A stretch of 64,000 bases of DNA from Thermomonas carbonis (GCF_014396975.1 NZ_CP060719.1:2700001-2764000), one strand, 5' to 3'; counted from the first letter of the stretch, positions 1-11,840 are shown. Notes: generated by a model not told the origin, from the letters alone. Translations and numbers: made by a program.

Positions 1-138
1 TGCCCAGAAGAAGCCGCCCTTGTGCTCCCAGAACTCGCGTTTCAGCAACAACTTGAACTTGTGCGTGGCGTGCGGTGCCGCGCGGGGCGCGCGTTGGGTC
101 GCGACATCCATTTCCATCGCGTCGACGGGGGTGTTCAT
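1..138 (-). CDS. ABC transporter permease, N-terminal fragment
   Basis: Only the first 46 residues lie in the window; the gene starts with ATG at 138 and runs off the left edge. About 25 polar residues are followed by LLKREFWEHKGGFFWA, which resembles the cytoplasmic lead-in of ABC-2 type permeases found beside GntR regulators in Xanthomonadaceae. Its start codon overlaps the stop of the ATP-binding protein gene by four bases (ATGA), so the two are likely translated together and form one exporter. The membrane segments are outside the window, so the permease call rests on context and this short N-terminus. The substrate is unknown. Confidence 0.7.
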   Translation of the reverse strand, partial: MNTPVDAMEMDVATQRAPRAAPHATHKFKLLLKREFWEHKGGFFWA

Positions 139-1025
139 GCGTAGGTTCCCTTCATGGTGGCGACGAACAGGTCGGCCAGGCCCGGCGTGCGGGTTTCGCC
201 CAATGCATCCAGGCGCGCGGGGTCTGCACCGGCGGACAGCGTGCTGTCGAAAAGCATGACGGTCTTGCCGAACGGCAGGGCGCGTTCATCGATCGGATTC
301 AGCGCGCGTGCTTCGTCCTGCTTGCCGGCATCGACCAGCACTTCGGTGTAGCGGACGGCGAGGGTGTCCATCGGCGCATCCAGCACCACCTTGCCGTCGC
401 GGATGAACATGACGTCGGTGAGGATGTGCTCGATCTCCTCCACCTGGTGGGTGGTGACGATGATCGTCTTGTCCTCGTCGAAGTAATCCTCCAGCAGGCG
501 CTGGTAGAACTGCTTGCGATAGAGGATGTCCAGGCCCAGGGTGGGTTCGTCCAGCACCAGCAGCTTGGCGTCGATCGCCATCACCAGCGCCAGGTGCAGC
601 TGCACGATCATGCCCTTGGACATCTCGCGCACCCGCAGGTTGTCGGTGAGCTGGGTGCCGTGCAGGAAACGGCGGCACTTGGCGGCATCGAAGCGCGGGT
701 GCACGCCGGCCACGAACTCGATGGCGTCCTTCACCTTGATCCAGCGGGGCAGCACGGCCACGTCGGCGATGAAGCAGACCTCGTTCATCAGCTCGTCGCG
801 CTGGGTGCGCGGATCCTTGCCCAGCACCTTCAGTTCGCCGTCGAACGGGACCAGGCCGAGGATCGCCTTGAGCGCGGTGGTCTTGCCGGCGCCGTTGGGG
901 CCGATCAGGCCGACGATGCGCCCGGCGCGGATCTCGAAGTCGGTGCCGTTCAGCGCAGCCTTGTTCTTGTAGACCTTGCGCAGGCCGCGCGCGGTGATCA
1001 CGGAACGATCCATGGCAGCGCTCAT
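135..1025 (-). CDS. ABC transporter ATP-binding protein
   Basis: A 296-residue ATPase that would energise the permease encoded next to it. The Walker A motif GPNGAGKT is at about residues 42-49 and Walker B is seen in LLVLDEPTLGLD; the switch-region His is in IIVTTHQVEE. The start at 1025 is chosen because it gives an ATGA overlap with the stop of the GntR gene and the ABC domain begins directly after it; an upstream extension to 1109 would lie inside the GntR gene. The C-terminal 80 or so residues after the ABC core are typical of YtrB/CcmA-like exporters under GntR control. Substrate not predictable from sequence. Confidence 0.9.
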   Translation of the reverse strand: MSAAMDRSVITARGLRKVYKNKAALNGTDFEIRAGRIVGLIGPNGAGKTTALKAILGLVPFDGELKVLGKDPRTQRDELMNEVCFIADVAVLPRWIKVKDAIEFVAGVHPRFDAAKCRRFLHGTQLTDNLRVREMSKGMIVQLHLALVMAIDAKLLVLDEPTLGLDILYRKQFYQRLLEDYFDEDKTIIVTTHQVEEIEHILTDVMFIRDGKVVLDAPMDTLAVRYTEVLVDAGKQDEARALNPIDERALPFGKTVMLFDSTLSAGADPARLDALGETRTPGLADLFVATMKGTYA

Positions 1026-1393
1026 TTCGCCCCCCACTTGCCCTTCGGGTCGAGCAGTTCCTGCAGGTCCAGCCCAAGTCGCTGGATGCGTTCCAGCACC
1101 AGCGGCCATTCTTCATGGAGGAAGCGATCGCGTTCGCTGGTCTTCAACCGCGTCGGCGCGCCTTCGGTCACGTACATGCCCAGTCCCCTACGTTTTTCGA
1201 CGAGTTGGTCGTCCGCGAGCTCCTGGTAGGCGCGCGAGACGGTGATCGGATTCAGCTGGTACTCGGCGGCGACCTGGCGCACCGACGGCAGGGCGTCGCC
1301 CGGCTTCAGCACCCCATCGAGCAACATGGCCACCACGCGTTCCTTCAGCTGGCGGTAGATCGGAGCTCCATCGCTCCATTCGACGGCGGCCAC
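1022..1393 (-). CDS. GntR-family (YtrA-type) transcriptional regulator
   Basis: A 123-residue repressor-type protein consisting of an N-terminal GntR winged helix (IYRQLKERVV, then LPSVRQVAAEYQLNPITVSRAYQEL as the helix-turn-helix) and a short C-terminal tail, which is the size of the YtrA subfamily rather than the large FadR or MocR types. It starts with GTG at 1393. It lies second in an operon with a small secreted or membrane protein, an ABC ATPase and a permease. YtrA proteins usually repress their own transporter operon and respond to cell-envelope-active compounds; the palindrome at 1685-1708 is the likely operator. The inducer is unknown. Confidence 0.88.
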   Translation of the reverse strand: MAAVEWSDGAPIYRQLKERVVAMLLDGVLKPGDALPSVRQVAAEYQLNPITVSRAYQELADDQLVEKRRGLGMYVTEGAPTRLKTSERDRFLHEEWPLVLERIQRLGLDLQELLDPKGKWGAK

Positions 1394-1396
1394 GGC

Positions 1397-1660
1397 TCAG
1401 CCCCGGGGAACGAAGGAGAAGAACGGCATCTGCACCGACTGGCCGCGGAAGCGGGCCTGGCGACGCGGGGCTTCGGTGGTGCTGTCGGCTTCGTCGACGC
1501 GGGGCGGGGCATCTGCCTGCGCCTCCTCGGCGATCGCGAGCGCAATCATCGGTTGCGGAACCAGTGACTGCTGGGCCGGTACCGCCGCCAGCAGGCCAAC
1601 AACGAGCAGCGCGCTGCTCGCGACCACGGCCATCAGTGAGTTGTGGAGCTTGCGGTTCAT
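1397..1660 (-). CDS. small exported or membrane-anchored protein, function unknown
   Basis: 87 residues. The N-terminus is MNRKLHNSLM followed by a hydrophobic stretch (about residues 9-30) that could be a signal peptide or membrane anchor. The rest is acidic then arginine-rich (EAPRRQARFRG) and ends with FFSFVPRG. The ATG at 1660 has an AGGACG ribosome site just upstream; a longer reading to 1741 would cover the promoter and operator, so it is rejected. It is the first gene of the GntR-ABC operon and ends three bases before the regulator gene. I do not recognise a family. It may be a small accessory part of the exporter. Confidence 0.65.
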   Translation of the reverse strand: MNRKLHNSLMAVVASSALLVVGLLAAVPAQQSLVPQPMIALAIAEEAQADAPPRVDEADSTTEAPRRQARFRGQSVQMPFFSFVPRG

Positions 1661-1684
1661 GAGAACGTCCTGCTCTGGGTGTTC

Positions 1685-1708
1685 AGTGTTGTAGGCAACT
1701 ATAACACT
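1685..1708. promoter_or_regulatory. palindromic operator for the GntR regulator (predicted)
   Basis: A near-perfect inverted repeat, AGTGTT-n-TAG, four-base centre, CTA-n-AACACT: nine of ten arm positions pair. It lies between the promoter -35 and the first gene of the operon and overlaps the -10 hexamer, which is the classic place for autorepression. Binding by the protein at 1022-1393 is inferred. Confidence 0.65.
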
Positions 1709-1725
1709 AGATTTTCTCTGGTCAA
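1698..1725 (-). promoter_or_regulatory. sigma-70 promoter of the GntR-ABC operon
   Basis: On the reverse strand TTGACC is followed after 16 bases by TATAGT, close to the vegetative consensus. The -10 lies inside the palindrome at 1685-1708, so a bound regulator would block RNA polymerase. The first gene starts 38 bases downstream of the -10. Confidence 0.6.
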
Positions 1726-1837
1726 GTCCCTGCGTACCCAACTGAAGTCATGGTGGGTTGGGCCAGCGGGATTGCCCCGCCAGACGGCTGCAAGGACAAT
1801 GGCGGGCTTGCCGCGTGGCGGCTGACCGGAGACCACC

Positions 1838-2752
1838 ATGAGCTTTTCCTTGCGGGCGCTGGTTGCGCTGCTGATCGCGACATTGGTCGCCGGCCTGGTG
1901 CATGCGCAGGAGGCGGGATTGCAAAGCGACCGCGACAAGATCAGCTACATGGTCGGCATGGACGTTGCCAAATCGGTCGGGCCAGCACTGCCGGACATGG
2001 ACATCAGCGCTTTCGAGCGGGCGATTGCGAACGGCATGGCCGGTGGCAAGCCCCTGCTCGACGAGGCGGCGACCAAGCAGACCTCGCAGGTGCTGATGAC
2101 CAGCATCGATGCGCGCAAGAACGGCAAGCCGGCACCCACGATCGACAAGCAGAAGGCCGGTTTTCTGATCGGCGGCAACGTGGGGGGCTCGCTTGCCGGT
2201 ATCAGCCGCGAAGTCGACCTGCCGATGCTGATGCGCGGCTTCAAGGACGCGACCACTCCCGGCGGCAAGACCCTGCTCACCACTGCCGAAGCCGACGCCC
2301 TGCGCGCGAGTTTCTCGGCAAGGGTCAGCGCCGCGAATGCCGCTCAGCGCATTGCCGTGGCGCAAGCCAGCTTGAAGGATGAAGAGGCGTTCCTCGCGAA
2401 AAACAAGACGGTCAAGGGCGTGTTTTCCACCCCGAGCGGCCTGCAGTACATGGTCCTGCGCCAGGGCAATGGCATGCGTCCGAAGCCCGGCCAGCGGGTC
2501 AAGGTGAACTACGAAGGCAAGCTGCTGGACGGCACCGTCTTCGACAGTTCCTACCAGCGCGGCCAGCCTGCGGAGTTCGGTCTGGACCAGGTCATCGCCG
2601 GCTGGACCGAGGGCGTCGGCCTGATGCCGATCGGTGGCAAGTACCGCTTCTGGATCCCGGCCAAGCTCGGTTACGGCGAAAAGGGCATGGGCCGGGACAT
2701 CCCGCCGAACTCCACTCTTACCTTCGATGTCGAACTGCTCGGCGTCGAATAA
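1838..2752 (+). CDS. FKBP-type peptidyl-prolyl isomerase, exported
   Basis: 304 residues. A signal peptide (MSFSLRALVALLIATLVAG, cleavage near VHA-QEA) is followed by an FKBP-type N-terminal dimerisation domain (about residues 30-190, starting SDRDKISYMVGMDVAKS) and a C-terminal FKBP domain (about 200-304) with VNYEGKLLDGTVFDSSY, VIAGWTEGVGLMPIGGKY and IPPNSTLTFDVELL. This is the FkpA/Mip layout: a periplasmic folding helper that isomerises prolyl bonds. A GGAGA ribosome site precedes the ATG. A second, lipoprotein FKBP follows 99 bases later, so the two are likely paralogues made together. Confidence 0.92.
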   Translation: MSFSLRALVALLIATLVAGLVHAQEAGLQSDRDKISYMVGMDVAKSVGPALPDMDISAFERAIANGMAGGKPLLDEAATKQTSQVLMTSIDARKNGKPAPTIDKQKAGFLIGGNVGGSLAGISREVDLPMLMRGFKDATTPGGKTLLTTAEADALRASFSARVSAANAAQRIAVAQASLKDEEAFLAKNKTVKGVFSTPSGLQYMVLRQGNGMRPKPGQRVKVNYEGKLLDGTVFDSSYQRGQPAEFGLDQVIAGWTEGVGLMPIGGKYRFWIPAKLGYGEKGMGRDIPPNSTLTFDVELLGVE

Positions 2753-2851
2753 ACCTCAACGAACAAGCATCACCACATCTTGCAACGCCCAATCCTTCCG
2801 CCGCCGCATCGCGCCGGCCCAATCCATCGCATGTCCCGGAGTCCGTTCCTG

Positions 2852-3634
2852 ATGAAGCCCTACGCCCGCATCACCCTGCTTGCCCTTGCCACCACCCTCG
2901 CGCTGGCCGCGTGCGACAAGTCCGCGCCGAAGCCGGCCGATGGCGCCCCCGACAAGACGGCGGAAGCCGGCAAGGATGCCGCCGCCAAGACCGGTTATCC
3001 GGGACTGCCGACCGAGAAGGAACAGGCCAGCTACATGATCGGCATGTCGATGGGCAAGCAGTTGATCGAGATCAAGGAAGAGGTCAATGTCGATACCCTG
3101 GTCAAAGGCCTGCGCGCCGCGATCGCCGAAGAGAAGCTGCTGCTGACCGAGGAGCAGGCCAAGGAGATCGGCGAAGCGTTCGGTCAGCGCATGCAGGCCA
3201 AGCAGATCGCCAAGTCGCTGGCGGAAGCCAAGGCCAACATGGAAAAGGGCCAGAAGGCGCTGGCCGAGAACGGCAAGAAGCCCGGCGTGGTCACCACCGC
3301 ATCGGGCCTGCAGTACCAGATCATGACCGAAGGCAAGGGCGCGAAGCCGGGTGCCGCCGACGGCGTCAAGGTGCACTACAAGGGCACCCTGCTGGACGGC
3401 AAGACCTTCGACAGTTCCTACGATCGTGGCGAGCCGGCGGTGATGCCGCTGCAGGGCGTGATTCCGGGCTGGGCCGAGGGCCTGCAGCTGATGCCCGTCG
3501 GTTCCAAGTTCAAGTTCTGGATCCCGGCACAGCTGGCCTATGGCGAGCAGGCGCCACCGACGATCGGTCCGAACCAGCCGCTGGTGTTCGAAGTCGAGCT
3601 GATCGAAATCGTCAAGAGCCAGCCGGCCAAGTAA
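2852..3634 (+). CDS. FKBP-type peptidyl-prolyl isomerase lipoprotein
   Basis: 260 residues from the ATG at 2852, chosen because GGAG lies ten bases upstream and the product then begins with a clean lipoprotein signal, MKPYARITLLALATT followed by the lipobox LALAAC. Mature protein: Ala/Lys/Pro-rich linker, FKBP N-terminal domain (YMIGMSMGKQLIEIKEEV) and a catalytic FKBP domain (VHYKGTLLDGKTFDSSYDRG, GVIPGWAEGLQLMPVGSKF). It should sit in the envelope as a membrane-anchored prolyl isomerase. It is clearly related to the gene just upstream, which points to a duplication. An in-frame ATG at 2831 is possible but would put polar residues ahead of the signal. Confidence 0.9.
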   Translation: MKPYARITLLALATTLALAACDKSAPKPADGAPDKTAEAGKDAAAKTGYPGLPTEKEQASYMIGMSMGKQLIEIKEEVNVDTLVKGLRAAIAEEKLLLTEEQAKEIGEAFGQRMQAKQIAKSLAEAKANMEKGQKALAENGKKPGVVTTASGLQYQIMTEGKGAKPGAADGVKVHYKGTLLDGKTFDSSYDRGEPAVMPLQGVIPGWAEGLQLMPVGSKFKFWIPAQLAYGEQAPPTIGPNQPLVFEVELIEIVKSQPAK

Positions 3635-3642
3635 GTCATCCC

Positions 3643-3678
3643 GCACCGGATGCGCATCTGCGGGTGCGCATCTGGTGC
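3643..3678. terminator. strong stem-loop between fkpA-like gene and ugd
   Basis: GCACC, one bulged position, GATGCGCA, eight-base loop, TGCGCATC, one position, GGTGC: a 13-pair stem with a single mismatch, nine bases past the FKBP stop codon. It is followed by TTC rather than a long T-run, so it may end transcription only partly or protect the 3' end. ugd starts 20 bases after it. Confidence 0.5.
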
Positions 3679-3698
3679 TTCAAAACGGAAAATAATGC

Positions 3699-5048
3699 AT
3701 GCGCGTCTGCATCTTCGGCACCGGCTATGTCGGCCTGGTGAGTGGTACCTGTCTGGCCGAGGTGGGCCATGACGTGGTCTGTGTCGATGTCGACGCGGCC
3801 AAGATAGATGGCCTGGAACACGGGATCATCCCGATCTACGAGCCGGGCCTGACCCCGATGGTCAAGGCCAACCATGCGGCCGGCCGGCTGCGCTTCACCA
3901 CCGATGCCGCCGCAGGTGTAGCCCACGGCGAGGTGATCTTCATCGCCGTCGGCACGCCGCCGGACGAGGACGGCAGCGCCGACCTGCAGTACGTGCTGGC
4001 GGTAGCCAGGACGATCGGCCAGCACCTGCGCAAGCCGGTGGTCGTGGTGGACAAATCCACCGTGCCGGTGGGCACCGCCGACAAGGTGCGTACGACGATC
4101 GCGGCCGAACTCGCGGCACGCGGCGAAAGCATCGCCTTCGATGTCGTGTCCAACCCCGAATTCCTGAAAGAGGGCGCTGCGGTCGAGGACTGCATGCGCC
4201 CGGACCGCATCGTGATCGGTGCCGACAGCCCGGCGGCCGTGGCCACGCTCAAGCGTCTCTATGCACCGTTCAACCGCAACCACGACCGCATCGTGGCGAT
4301 GGACGTGCGTTCCGCCGAGCTGACCAAGTACGCCGCCAACGCGATGCTGGCGACCAAGATCAGCTTCATGAACGAGATCGCCAACATCGCCGAACAGGTG
4401 GGTGCCGATATCGAACACGTCCGCAAGGGCATCGGTTCGGATCCGCGGATCGGCTGGCACTTCATCTATCCCGGTGCCGGCTATGGCGGTTCCTGTTTCC
4501 CCAAGGACGTACAGGCGCTCGCCCGCATCGCCGATCAGCACGGCGTGGAGCCGCGGCTGCTTGGCGCGGTGGAAGCCGTCAACGAAGCGCAGAAGGGCCA
4601 TCTGTTCGAGTTGATGGTGCGCCACTACGGCGGTATCGATGCACTGCGCGGCAAGACCGTCGCGCTGTGGGGGCTGGCGTTCAAGCCGAACACCGACGAC
4701 ATGCGCGAAGCTTCCAGCCGCCGCCTGTTGCAGCAGTTGTGGGATGCCGGTGCGCGCGTGCGCGCCTACGATCCGGAAGCGATCGAGGAAACCCGTCGCA
4801 TCTTCGGTGAACGCGATGATTTGACCTTGTGCGCATCGGCCAGCGACGCATTGGAGGGCACCGACGCACTGGTCGTGGTCACCGAATGGAAGCAGTTCCG
4901 CAGCCCGGATTTCGCGATGCTGGCGTCCACGCTGGCCGATCGCGCCGTGTTCGATGGCCGCAACCTGTACGAGCCGATTGAAGTCGAAGCTGCTGGCCTC
5001 GCGTACTACGGCATCGCCCGAGGGCGCTCGCTGCGCTCGCCCGCGTGA
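3699..5048 (+). CDS. ugd: UDP-glucose 6-dehydrogenase
   Basis: 449 residues, normal for the family. It oxidises UDP-glucose to UDP-glucuronate with two NAD+, supplying exopolysaccharide, LPS or glycosylation pathways. The N-terminal Rossmann motif [10 protein letters not shown] is at residues 7-16; the linker helix and catalytic Cys lie in [14 protein letters not shown], and the UDP-binding C-terminal part has [15 protein letters not shown]. The ATG at 3699 is right at the Rossmann strand, which leaves no room for a later start; ATG at 3695 is out of frame. It is followed 10 bases later by slyX. No other sugar-nucleotide genes are nearby. Confidence 0.95.
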   Translation: MRVCIFGTGYVGLVSGTCLAEVGHDVVCVDVDAAKIDGLEHGIIPIYEPGLTPMVKANHAAGRLRFTTDAAAGVAHGEVIFIAVGTPPDEDGSADLQYVLAVARTIGQHLRKPVVVVDKSTVPVGTADKVRTTIAAELAARGESIAFDVVSNPEFLKEGAAVEDCMRPDRIVIGADSPAAVATLKRLYAPFNRNHDRIVAMDVRSAELTKYAANAMLATKISFMNEIANIAEQVGADIEHVRKGIGSDPRIGWHFIYPGAGYGGSCFPKDVQALARIADQHGVEPRLLGAVEAVNEAQKGHLFELMVRHYGGIDALRGKTVALWGLAFKPNTDDMREASSRRLLQQLWDAGARVRAYDPEAIEETRRIFGERDDLTLCASASDALEGTDALVVVTEWKQFRSPDFAMLASTLADRAVFDGRNLYEPIEVEAAGLAYYGIARGRSLRSPA

Positions 5049-5058
5049 TCTCCTTGCG

Positions 5059-5292
5059 ATGAATGCAGACGCGAGCGAGCAGCGCTTCATCGATCTGGAA
5101 ATGCGGCTCGCCTTCCAGGAGCGGGCCCTGCAGGACCTCAGCGATGCGCTGGCCGCCGCCCGCGATGAGGAATCGCGCAATGCGTTGCTGCTGCATCGTG
5201 CACTGGAGGAACTGCGTCACCTGCGCAGCGCGATGGCCGCCAGCCCGGTGGCCGGCGATGCCGCCAGCGAACCGCCACCGCCGCATTACTGA
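5059..5292 (+). CDS. slyX: SlyX family protein
   Basis: 77 residues, the usual SlyX size. The sequence is nearly all helix: QRFIDLEMRLAFQERALQDL and further heptads form a coiled coil over about residues 8-55, and the tail ends in PPPPHY, the proline-rich end common in SlyX. The cellular role of SlyX is not known. The start at 5059 was chosen over a longer in-frame reading from 4954, which would overlap ugd by about 95 bases. It sits between ugd and the DUF2058 gene with short gaps and probably shares their transcript. Confidence 0.85.
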   Translation: MNADASEQRFIDLEMRLAFQERALQDLSDALAAARDEESRNALLLHRALEELRHLRSAMAASPVAGDAASEPPPPHY

Positions 5293-5307
5293 GCCGACGA
5301 CCGCACC

Positions 5308-5964
5308 ATGACCATTTCGCTACGCGACCAGTTGCTGGGGCTGGGTTACAAGCCAGCGCCAAAGCCCGAGCGCAAGCCGGAGCACAAACCCGCGCCCGGC
5401 AAGCCGCCGTTGGCCGAGCAGCGCCGCGGCGGCAAGCCCGCGCATGCGGAGAACCGGCCGCGCAATCAGGCACCGCACAAACCCGTGCCGCGTGCGAACG
5501 ACGCACAGAAGCGTTCGCAGCAGAAGCCGCGCACGCGCGAAGACATCGACCTCGCCAAGGCCTACGCGATCCGCGCGCAACGCGAGAAGGACGAGCGCAT
5601 CGAGGCCGAGCGCCTGAAGCAGGAAGAGGCGCGCAAGCGCCGCGAAGCGAAGGCGGCGCTGGCCGAACTGATCGCCGGCAAGGGCCTGAACGCCGCCGAT
5701 GCCGAGCACGTCCGCCACTTCGAATACGGCGGCAAGATCAAGCGCATCCACGTCACCGCCGACCAGCTCAAAGCGCTCAATGCAGGCGAGCTGGGCGTGC
5801 TGCAGCAGGACGGGCGATACCTGCTGGTCAGCGCGGAACTGCTGGCGCAAGCCGAGGCGATCTTCGCGCCGGCAGTCGCCTTGAAGGTCGACCCGAACGC
5901 CACCGCCGAAGCGGATCCGTATGCCGATCCGCAGTACCAGGTGCCCGACGACCTGGTCTGGTAA
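5308..5964 (+). CDS. DUF2058 (YaiL-like) protein
   Basis: 218 residues. The N-terminus MTISLRDQLLGLGYKP is the DUF2058 signature. It is followed by about 80 residues very rich in Lys, Pro and Arg, then a charged helix (EKDERIEAERLKQEEARKRR) and a folded C-terminal part with FEYGGKIKRIHVTADQLKALNAG. The family has been described as nucleic-acid associated, but no clear activity is known. The stop codon abuts the stop of the convergent prephenate dehydrogenase gene with no gap, so the two transcription units meet here without space for a normal terminator. Confidence 0.85.
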   Translation: MTISLRDQLLGLGYKPAPKPERKPEHKPAPGKPPLAEQRRGGKPAHAENRPRNQAPHKPVPRANDAQKRSQQKPRTREDIDLAKAYAIRAQREKDERIEAERLKQEEARKRREAKAALAELIAGKGLNAADAEHVRHFEYGGKIKRIHVTADQLKALNAGELGVLQQDGRYLLVSAELLAQAEAIFAPAVALKVDPNATAEADPYADPQYQVPDDLVW

Positions 5965-7103
5965 TCAGCCTGCGTCGTCGCGCGCATCGACCACGCGGCC
6001 GAGGCCGTCCGATTCGACTGCCTCGCGCAACGTCGCCAACGCCACCGGCAAGGTCTCCAGTCCGATGCGGAAATGCAGCTCGCCATCCGGCGTGCGCGAG
6101 GAATGGATCGACGCCAGGTTGATGCCCAGGCGTTCGAACACCGCCAGCAATGCGCGCAGCGAACCCGGCCGATCCTGCGGCAGGTACACACTGAGGTAGC
6201 GCGCACCCTGCAGGTCGGCCTGCAGGTAGCCCATGCGCTCGAAGCCGTGGCTGCGCGCAGCCAACGCGTCGTTGCCGAACCACGCAGCAGGCTGTTGCAG
6301 GAACCGTTCGCGCACCACCGTGCGCGCTCCGTCGCCACCCTCCGCGACCTGAGCGCGGAGCAGGGCGACGGCATCGGCCAGGCGTTCCAGCATCGGCAAT
6401 ACATGCGGGTTGCCGAACTGGATGTCTTCGTAGATCGCCGGGTTGCCCGAGAGAATGCGGCCAGTCACGGTCAGGTCGAGGTCGTGGCCGATGGTGCGCA
6501 AGGCATGCAGCGCCGGCAGCCCGCCGGCAGCGGGCGCGAGCTCGCGCAGCACCGCGGCCTGCGCCATGTGCGATGCATGCACCAGCCCTTGCACCAGTGC
6601 CATCGCCCGATCGTGCGCGAGTGGGTCGATGTCGACGCAGTCCGCCTGCAATTTCGCCAGCAAGTGCGCAAGCCATGGCGCCCAGCGATCAAGTCGTGCC
6701 CGGCACACCGCCATCGTGCGTCCCGCCAAGGTGTCGATCTTGGGCGGCGCGGTCATCGGGTGCAGGCCGGCGACCTCGGCGCGCGAGTGCAGCATCGCCG
6801 CGACCGGTTGCTGCTTGATCGAGGTGAGGTCCAGCCAGAGCTTGCCGGCCTCGTCGCCGGCGGCGGCCGCGACGTACTCATCGATGATCGCCACCGTGTG
6901 CCGGATCGGCGCGCTGAAGACCAGCACGTCGGCCTGCAGGACGAGTTCGCGAATCGACAGCGCGCTGTCGCCGGCGGGATCGTGGCCGATGACCTGCACC
7001 CCCATCTGCTCGCGGAAGAACCGCGCCATCCAGCGCCCGAACGCGCCCTGGCTGCCGACGATGCCGACCACCGGCGGCACGCCGGATGGGCCCGGGAACG
7101 CCG

Positions 7104-7107
<4 letters not shown>
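5965..7107 (-). CDS. tyrA: prephenate dehydrogenase with C-terminal ACT domain
   Basis: 380 residues. It converts prephenate to 4-hydroxyphenylpyruvate with NAD+ in tyrosine synthesis. The N-terminus has the dinucleotide motif [17 protein letters not shown], the catalytic domain includes the His of LHPMTAPP and the helical part around [18 protein letters not shown], and the last ~80 residues ([22 protein letters not shown]) form an ACT domain, which normally carries feedback control by tyrosine. The start codon overlaps the metH C-half stop by four bases (ATGA), so tyrosine synthesis is translationally coupled to methionine synthase here, an unusual partner. No chorismate mutase domain is present. 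Confidence 0.88.
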
Positions 7108-9784
<2,677 letters not shown>

Positions 9785-9788
<4 letters not shown>

Positions 9789-10885
9789 GCGGCGTCCGCC
9801 AGTCGCGGGATCGCGCGCGGCGGCAGGCCGGCCACGGCAGCTGCAATCGCGGCGATGTGATCCGGCGACGAGCCGCAGCAGCCACCGACCAGGTTGAGCA
9901 TGCCGGCCTCGGCGAATTCGCGCAGCACGCCGGCCATGTCCTCAGGCGTTTCGTCGTAGCCGCCGAAGGCATTCGGCAAGCCGGCATTCGGGTGGCAACT
10001 GATATTGGTGTCGGCGACCTGGGCGAGCACGTCGATGTGCTGGCGCAGGTCCTTCGCCCCGAGCGCGCAGTTCAGGCCGATCGCCAGTGGGCGCGCATGC
10101 CGCAACGAATACCAGAAGGCCTCGGCGGTCTGGCCCGACAGGGTGCGTCCGGAGGCATCGGTGATCGTTCCGGAGATCATCACCGGCAGGCGCGCGCCGA
10201 GCGCCTCGAACACGTCGTCGATGGCGAACAGGGCGGCCTTGGCATTGAGGGTGTCGAAGATGGTTTCGACCATCAGCACGTCGGCACCGCCTTCGATGAG
10301 GCCACGCGCGGCCTCGCGATAGGCCTCGGCGAGTTCGTCGAATGAGGTCGCGCGGAAGCCGGGGCGGTTGACGTCGGGCGACAGCGAGGCGGTGCGGCTG
10401 GTCGGCCCGAGCACGCCGATCACGAAGCGTGGCTTGGCCGGGTTGGTCGCCTCGACGGCATCGCATTCCGTGCGTGCAAGGCGTGCGCCATCGCGATTGA
10501 GTTCGCGCACCAGGTGCTGCAGGCGGTAGTCGGCCAGCGAAATGCTGGTCGAGTTGAAGGTGTTGGTCTCGACCAGGTCGGCACCGGCGTCCAGGTACTG
10601 GCGATGGATATCCCCGATGATCTCGGGCCGGGTCAGGGTCAGCAGGTCGTTGTTGCCGCGCTGGTCGTGGGATTCGCAGCCGCAGCCGGCGCCGTGGGCG
10701 TGGCCCTCGGCGGAGAACAGACTGTCGTAGCCGTCCGCGAAGCGTTGGCCACGGTAGTCGGCTTCCTGCAACTCGTGGCGCTGGATCATCGTGCCCATCG
10801 CGCCATCGATGATCAGGATGCGCTCGCGCAGCGCGGCTTCGAGTTTCGCGACGCGCTCGGGGTGCAGCCAGGGCAGCGCGCTCAC
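9785..10885 (-). CDS. metH: methionine synthase, N-terminal half (homocysteine methyltransferase domain)
   Basis: 366 residues equal to the first barrel of MetH, which binds zinc and homocysteine. Three zinc cysteines are visible: Cys273 in GLNCALG and Cys336-Cys337 in [10 protein letters not shown]; the 63-residue spacing matches that of the E. coli enzyme. The product starts [19 protein letters not shown] with GTG at 10885, which overlaps the stop of the upstream regulator gene (GTGA); much longer in-frame readings run back over that gene and are rejected. A Gly/His-rich insert ([17 protein letters not shown], about residues 55-70) is unusual and might bind metal. Works with the adjacent C-half. 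Confidence 0.93.
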
Positions 10886-11811
10886 GGCTTTTCCCCGATC
10901 AGCGAAATCACCTCGAAATGCGGTGGCCGGCGTTCGCGGGTGACGGTTTCGCAACTGGCGATGCGGAGTCCGGCTTTCTCGGCGAACTTGCGCAGTTCCT
11001 TTTCGCTGAAGCCCAGGTTCTGGTGGCCATAGGCTTCGACCACGTTGCGGTGTTCGTGGCGGGCCAGGCTGGACAGCAACATGCGCCCCCCCTTGCGCAG
11101 CACGCGTGCGCTCTCGGCGACGGCCTGTGCTGGCTTGGCGGCGTAGGTCAGCGCATGCATCAGCACCACCAGATCGAAGCTGGCGTCCTTGAATGGCAAC
11201 GCGTGCATGTCGCCCTCGCGCACTTCCACGTTCGCGTAGCGGCGCAGACGCTCGGTCGCGGCGGCGACCACGCGCTGGCTGGTGTCCACGCAGACGTAGC
11301 GATGCGCGTGCGGAGCCAGCAGCTCGGCCAGCACGCCGTCGCCGGAGGCGATGTCGAGCACGTCGCCCGGCGTGAGCAGCGGCAGCGCAGTGCGCGCCAG
11401 CGCCTCCCAGGTGCGGCCGGGCGAATAATGGCGTTCCATGTCGCCGGCCACGCTGTCGGCCCAGTTCTGGTCGGCCGCGCGCATCGCCAGCACCGCCGGC
11501 ACGCGTTCGGCGTCCTGGCGCAGCAGGGGATCGTCGCTGCCGGCGCTGATCGACTGCCACAACGCGCGTTGCGCGGGATCGAGCGCGGCATGGTCGAAAC
11601 GGTAGTAGGCGGACACGCCGGCGCGGCGGTCGCGGACGATCCCGGCCTCCTTGAGCTTGGCCAAGTGGGTGGACACGCGCGGCTGCGCCAGCTGGGTGAT
11701 CGCCGAGAGTTCGGCCACGGTGAGTTCCTCGCCCTCGAGCAGGGCGAGCAGGCGTACGCGGGTGGCATCCGCGAACACTTTCAGACGTGACGACCAGCCT
11801 TCCAGATCCAT
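10882..11811 (-). CDS. sahR: ArsR-type regulator fused to SAM-dependent methyltransferase domain (SahR-like)
   Basis: 309 residues. The first ~100 form an ArsR winged helix ([29 protein letters not shown]), without metal-binding cysteines. Residues about 120-309 are a class I methyltransferase fold with [15 protein letters not shown] (motif I), a VCVDTS acidic loop and [21 protein letters not shown]. ArsR-methyltransferase fusions next to metH or ahcY are known as SahR, regulators that sense S-adenosylhomocysteine and control the SAM cycle; that role is inferred from the architecture and the immediate overlap with metH. The ATG at 11811 is preceded by GGAAAG and by a palindrome at 11815-11840. 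Confidence 0.85.
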   Translation of the reverse strand: MDLEGWSSRLKVFADATRVRLLALLEGEELTVAELSAITQLAQPRVSTHLAKLKEAGIVRDRRAGVSAYYRFDHAALDPAQRALWQSISAGSDDPLLRQDAERVPAVLAMRAADQNWADSVAGDMERHYSPGRTWEALARTALPLLTPGDVLDIASGDGVLAELLAPHAHRYVCVDTSQRVVAAATERLRRYANVEVREGDMHALPFKDASFDLVVLMHALTYAAKPAQAVAESARVLRKGGRMLLSSLARHEHRNVVEAYGHQNLGFSEKELRKFAEKAGLRIASCETVTRERRPPHFEVISLIGEKP

Positions 11812-11814
11812 TTA

Positions 11815-11840
11815 TATCTTTCCATCGCGATTCGGAGATA
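11815..11840. promoter_or_regulatory. candidate SahR operator
   Basis: An interrupted palindrome with three parts in register: TATCT and AGATA arms at the ends, and a perfect ATCGCGAT in the exact centre, each separated by four to five unpaired bases. It begins four bases from the sahR start codon and overlaps its ribosome site, fitting autorepression of the sahR-metH operon. No B12 or SAM riboswitch-like leader is present in the 149 bases to the divergent gene. Binding is inferred only. Confidence 0.5.
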
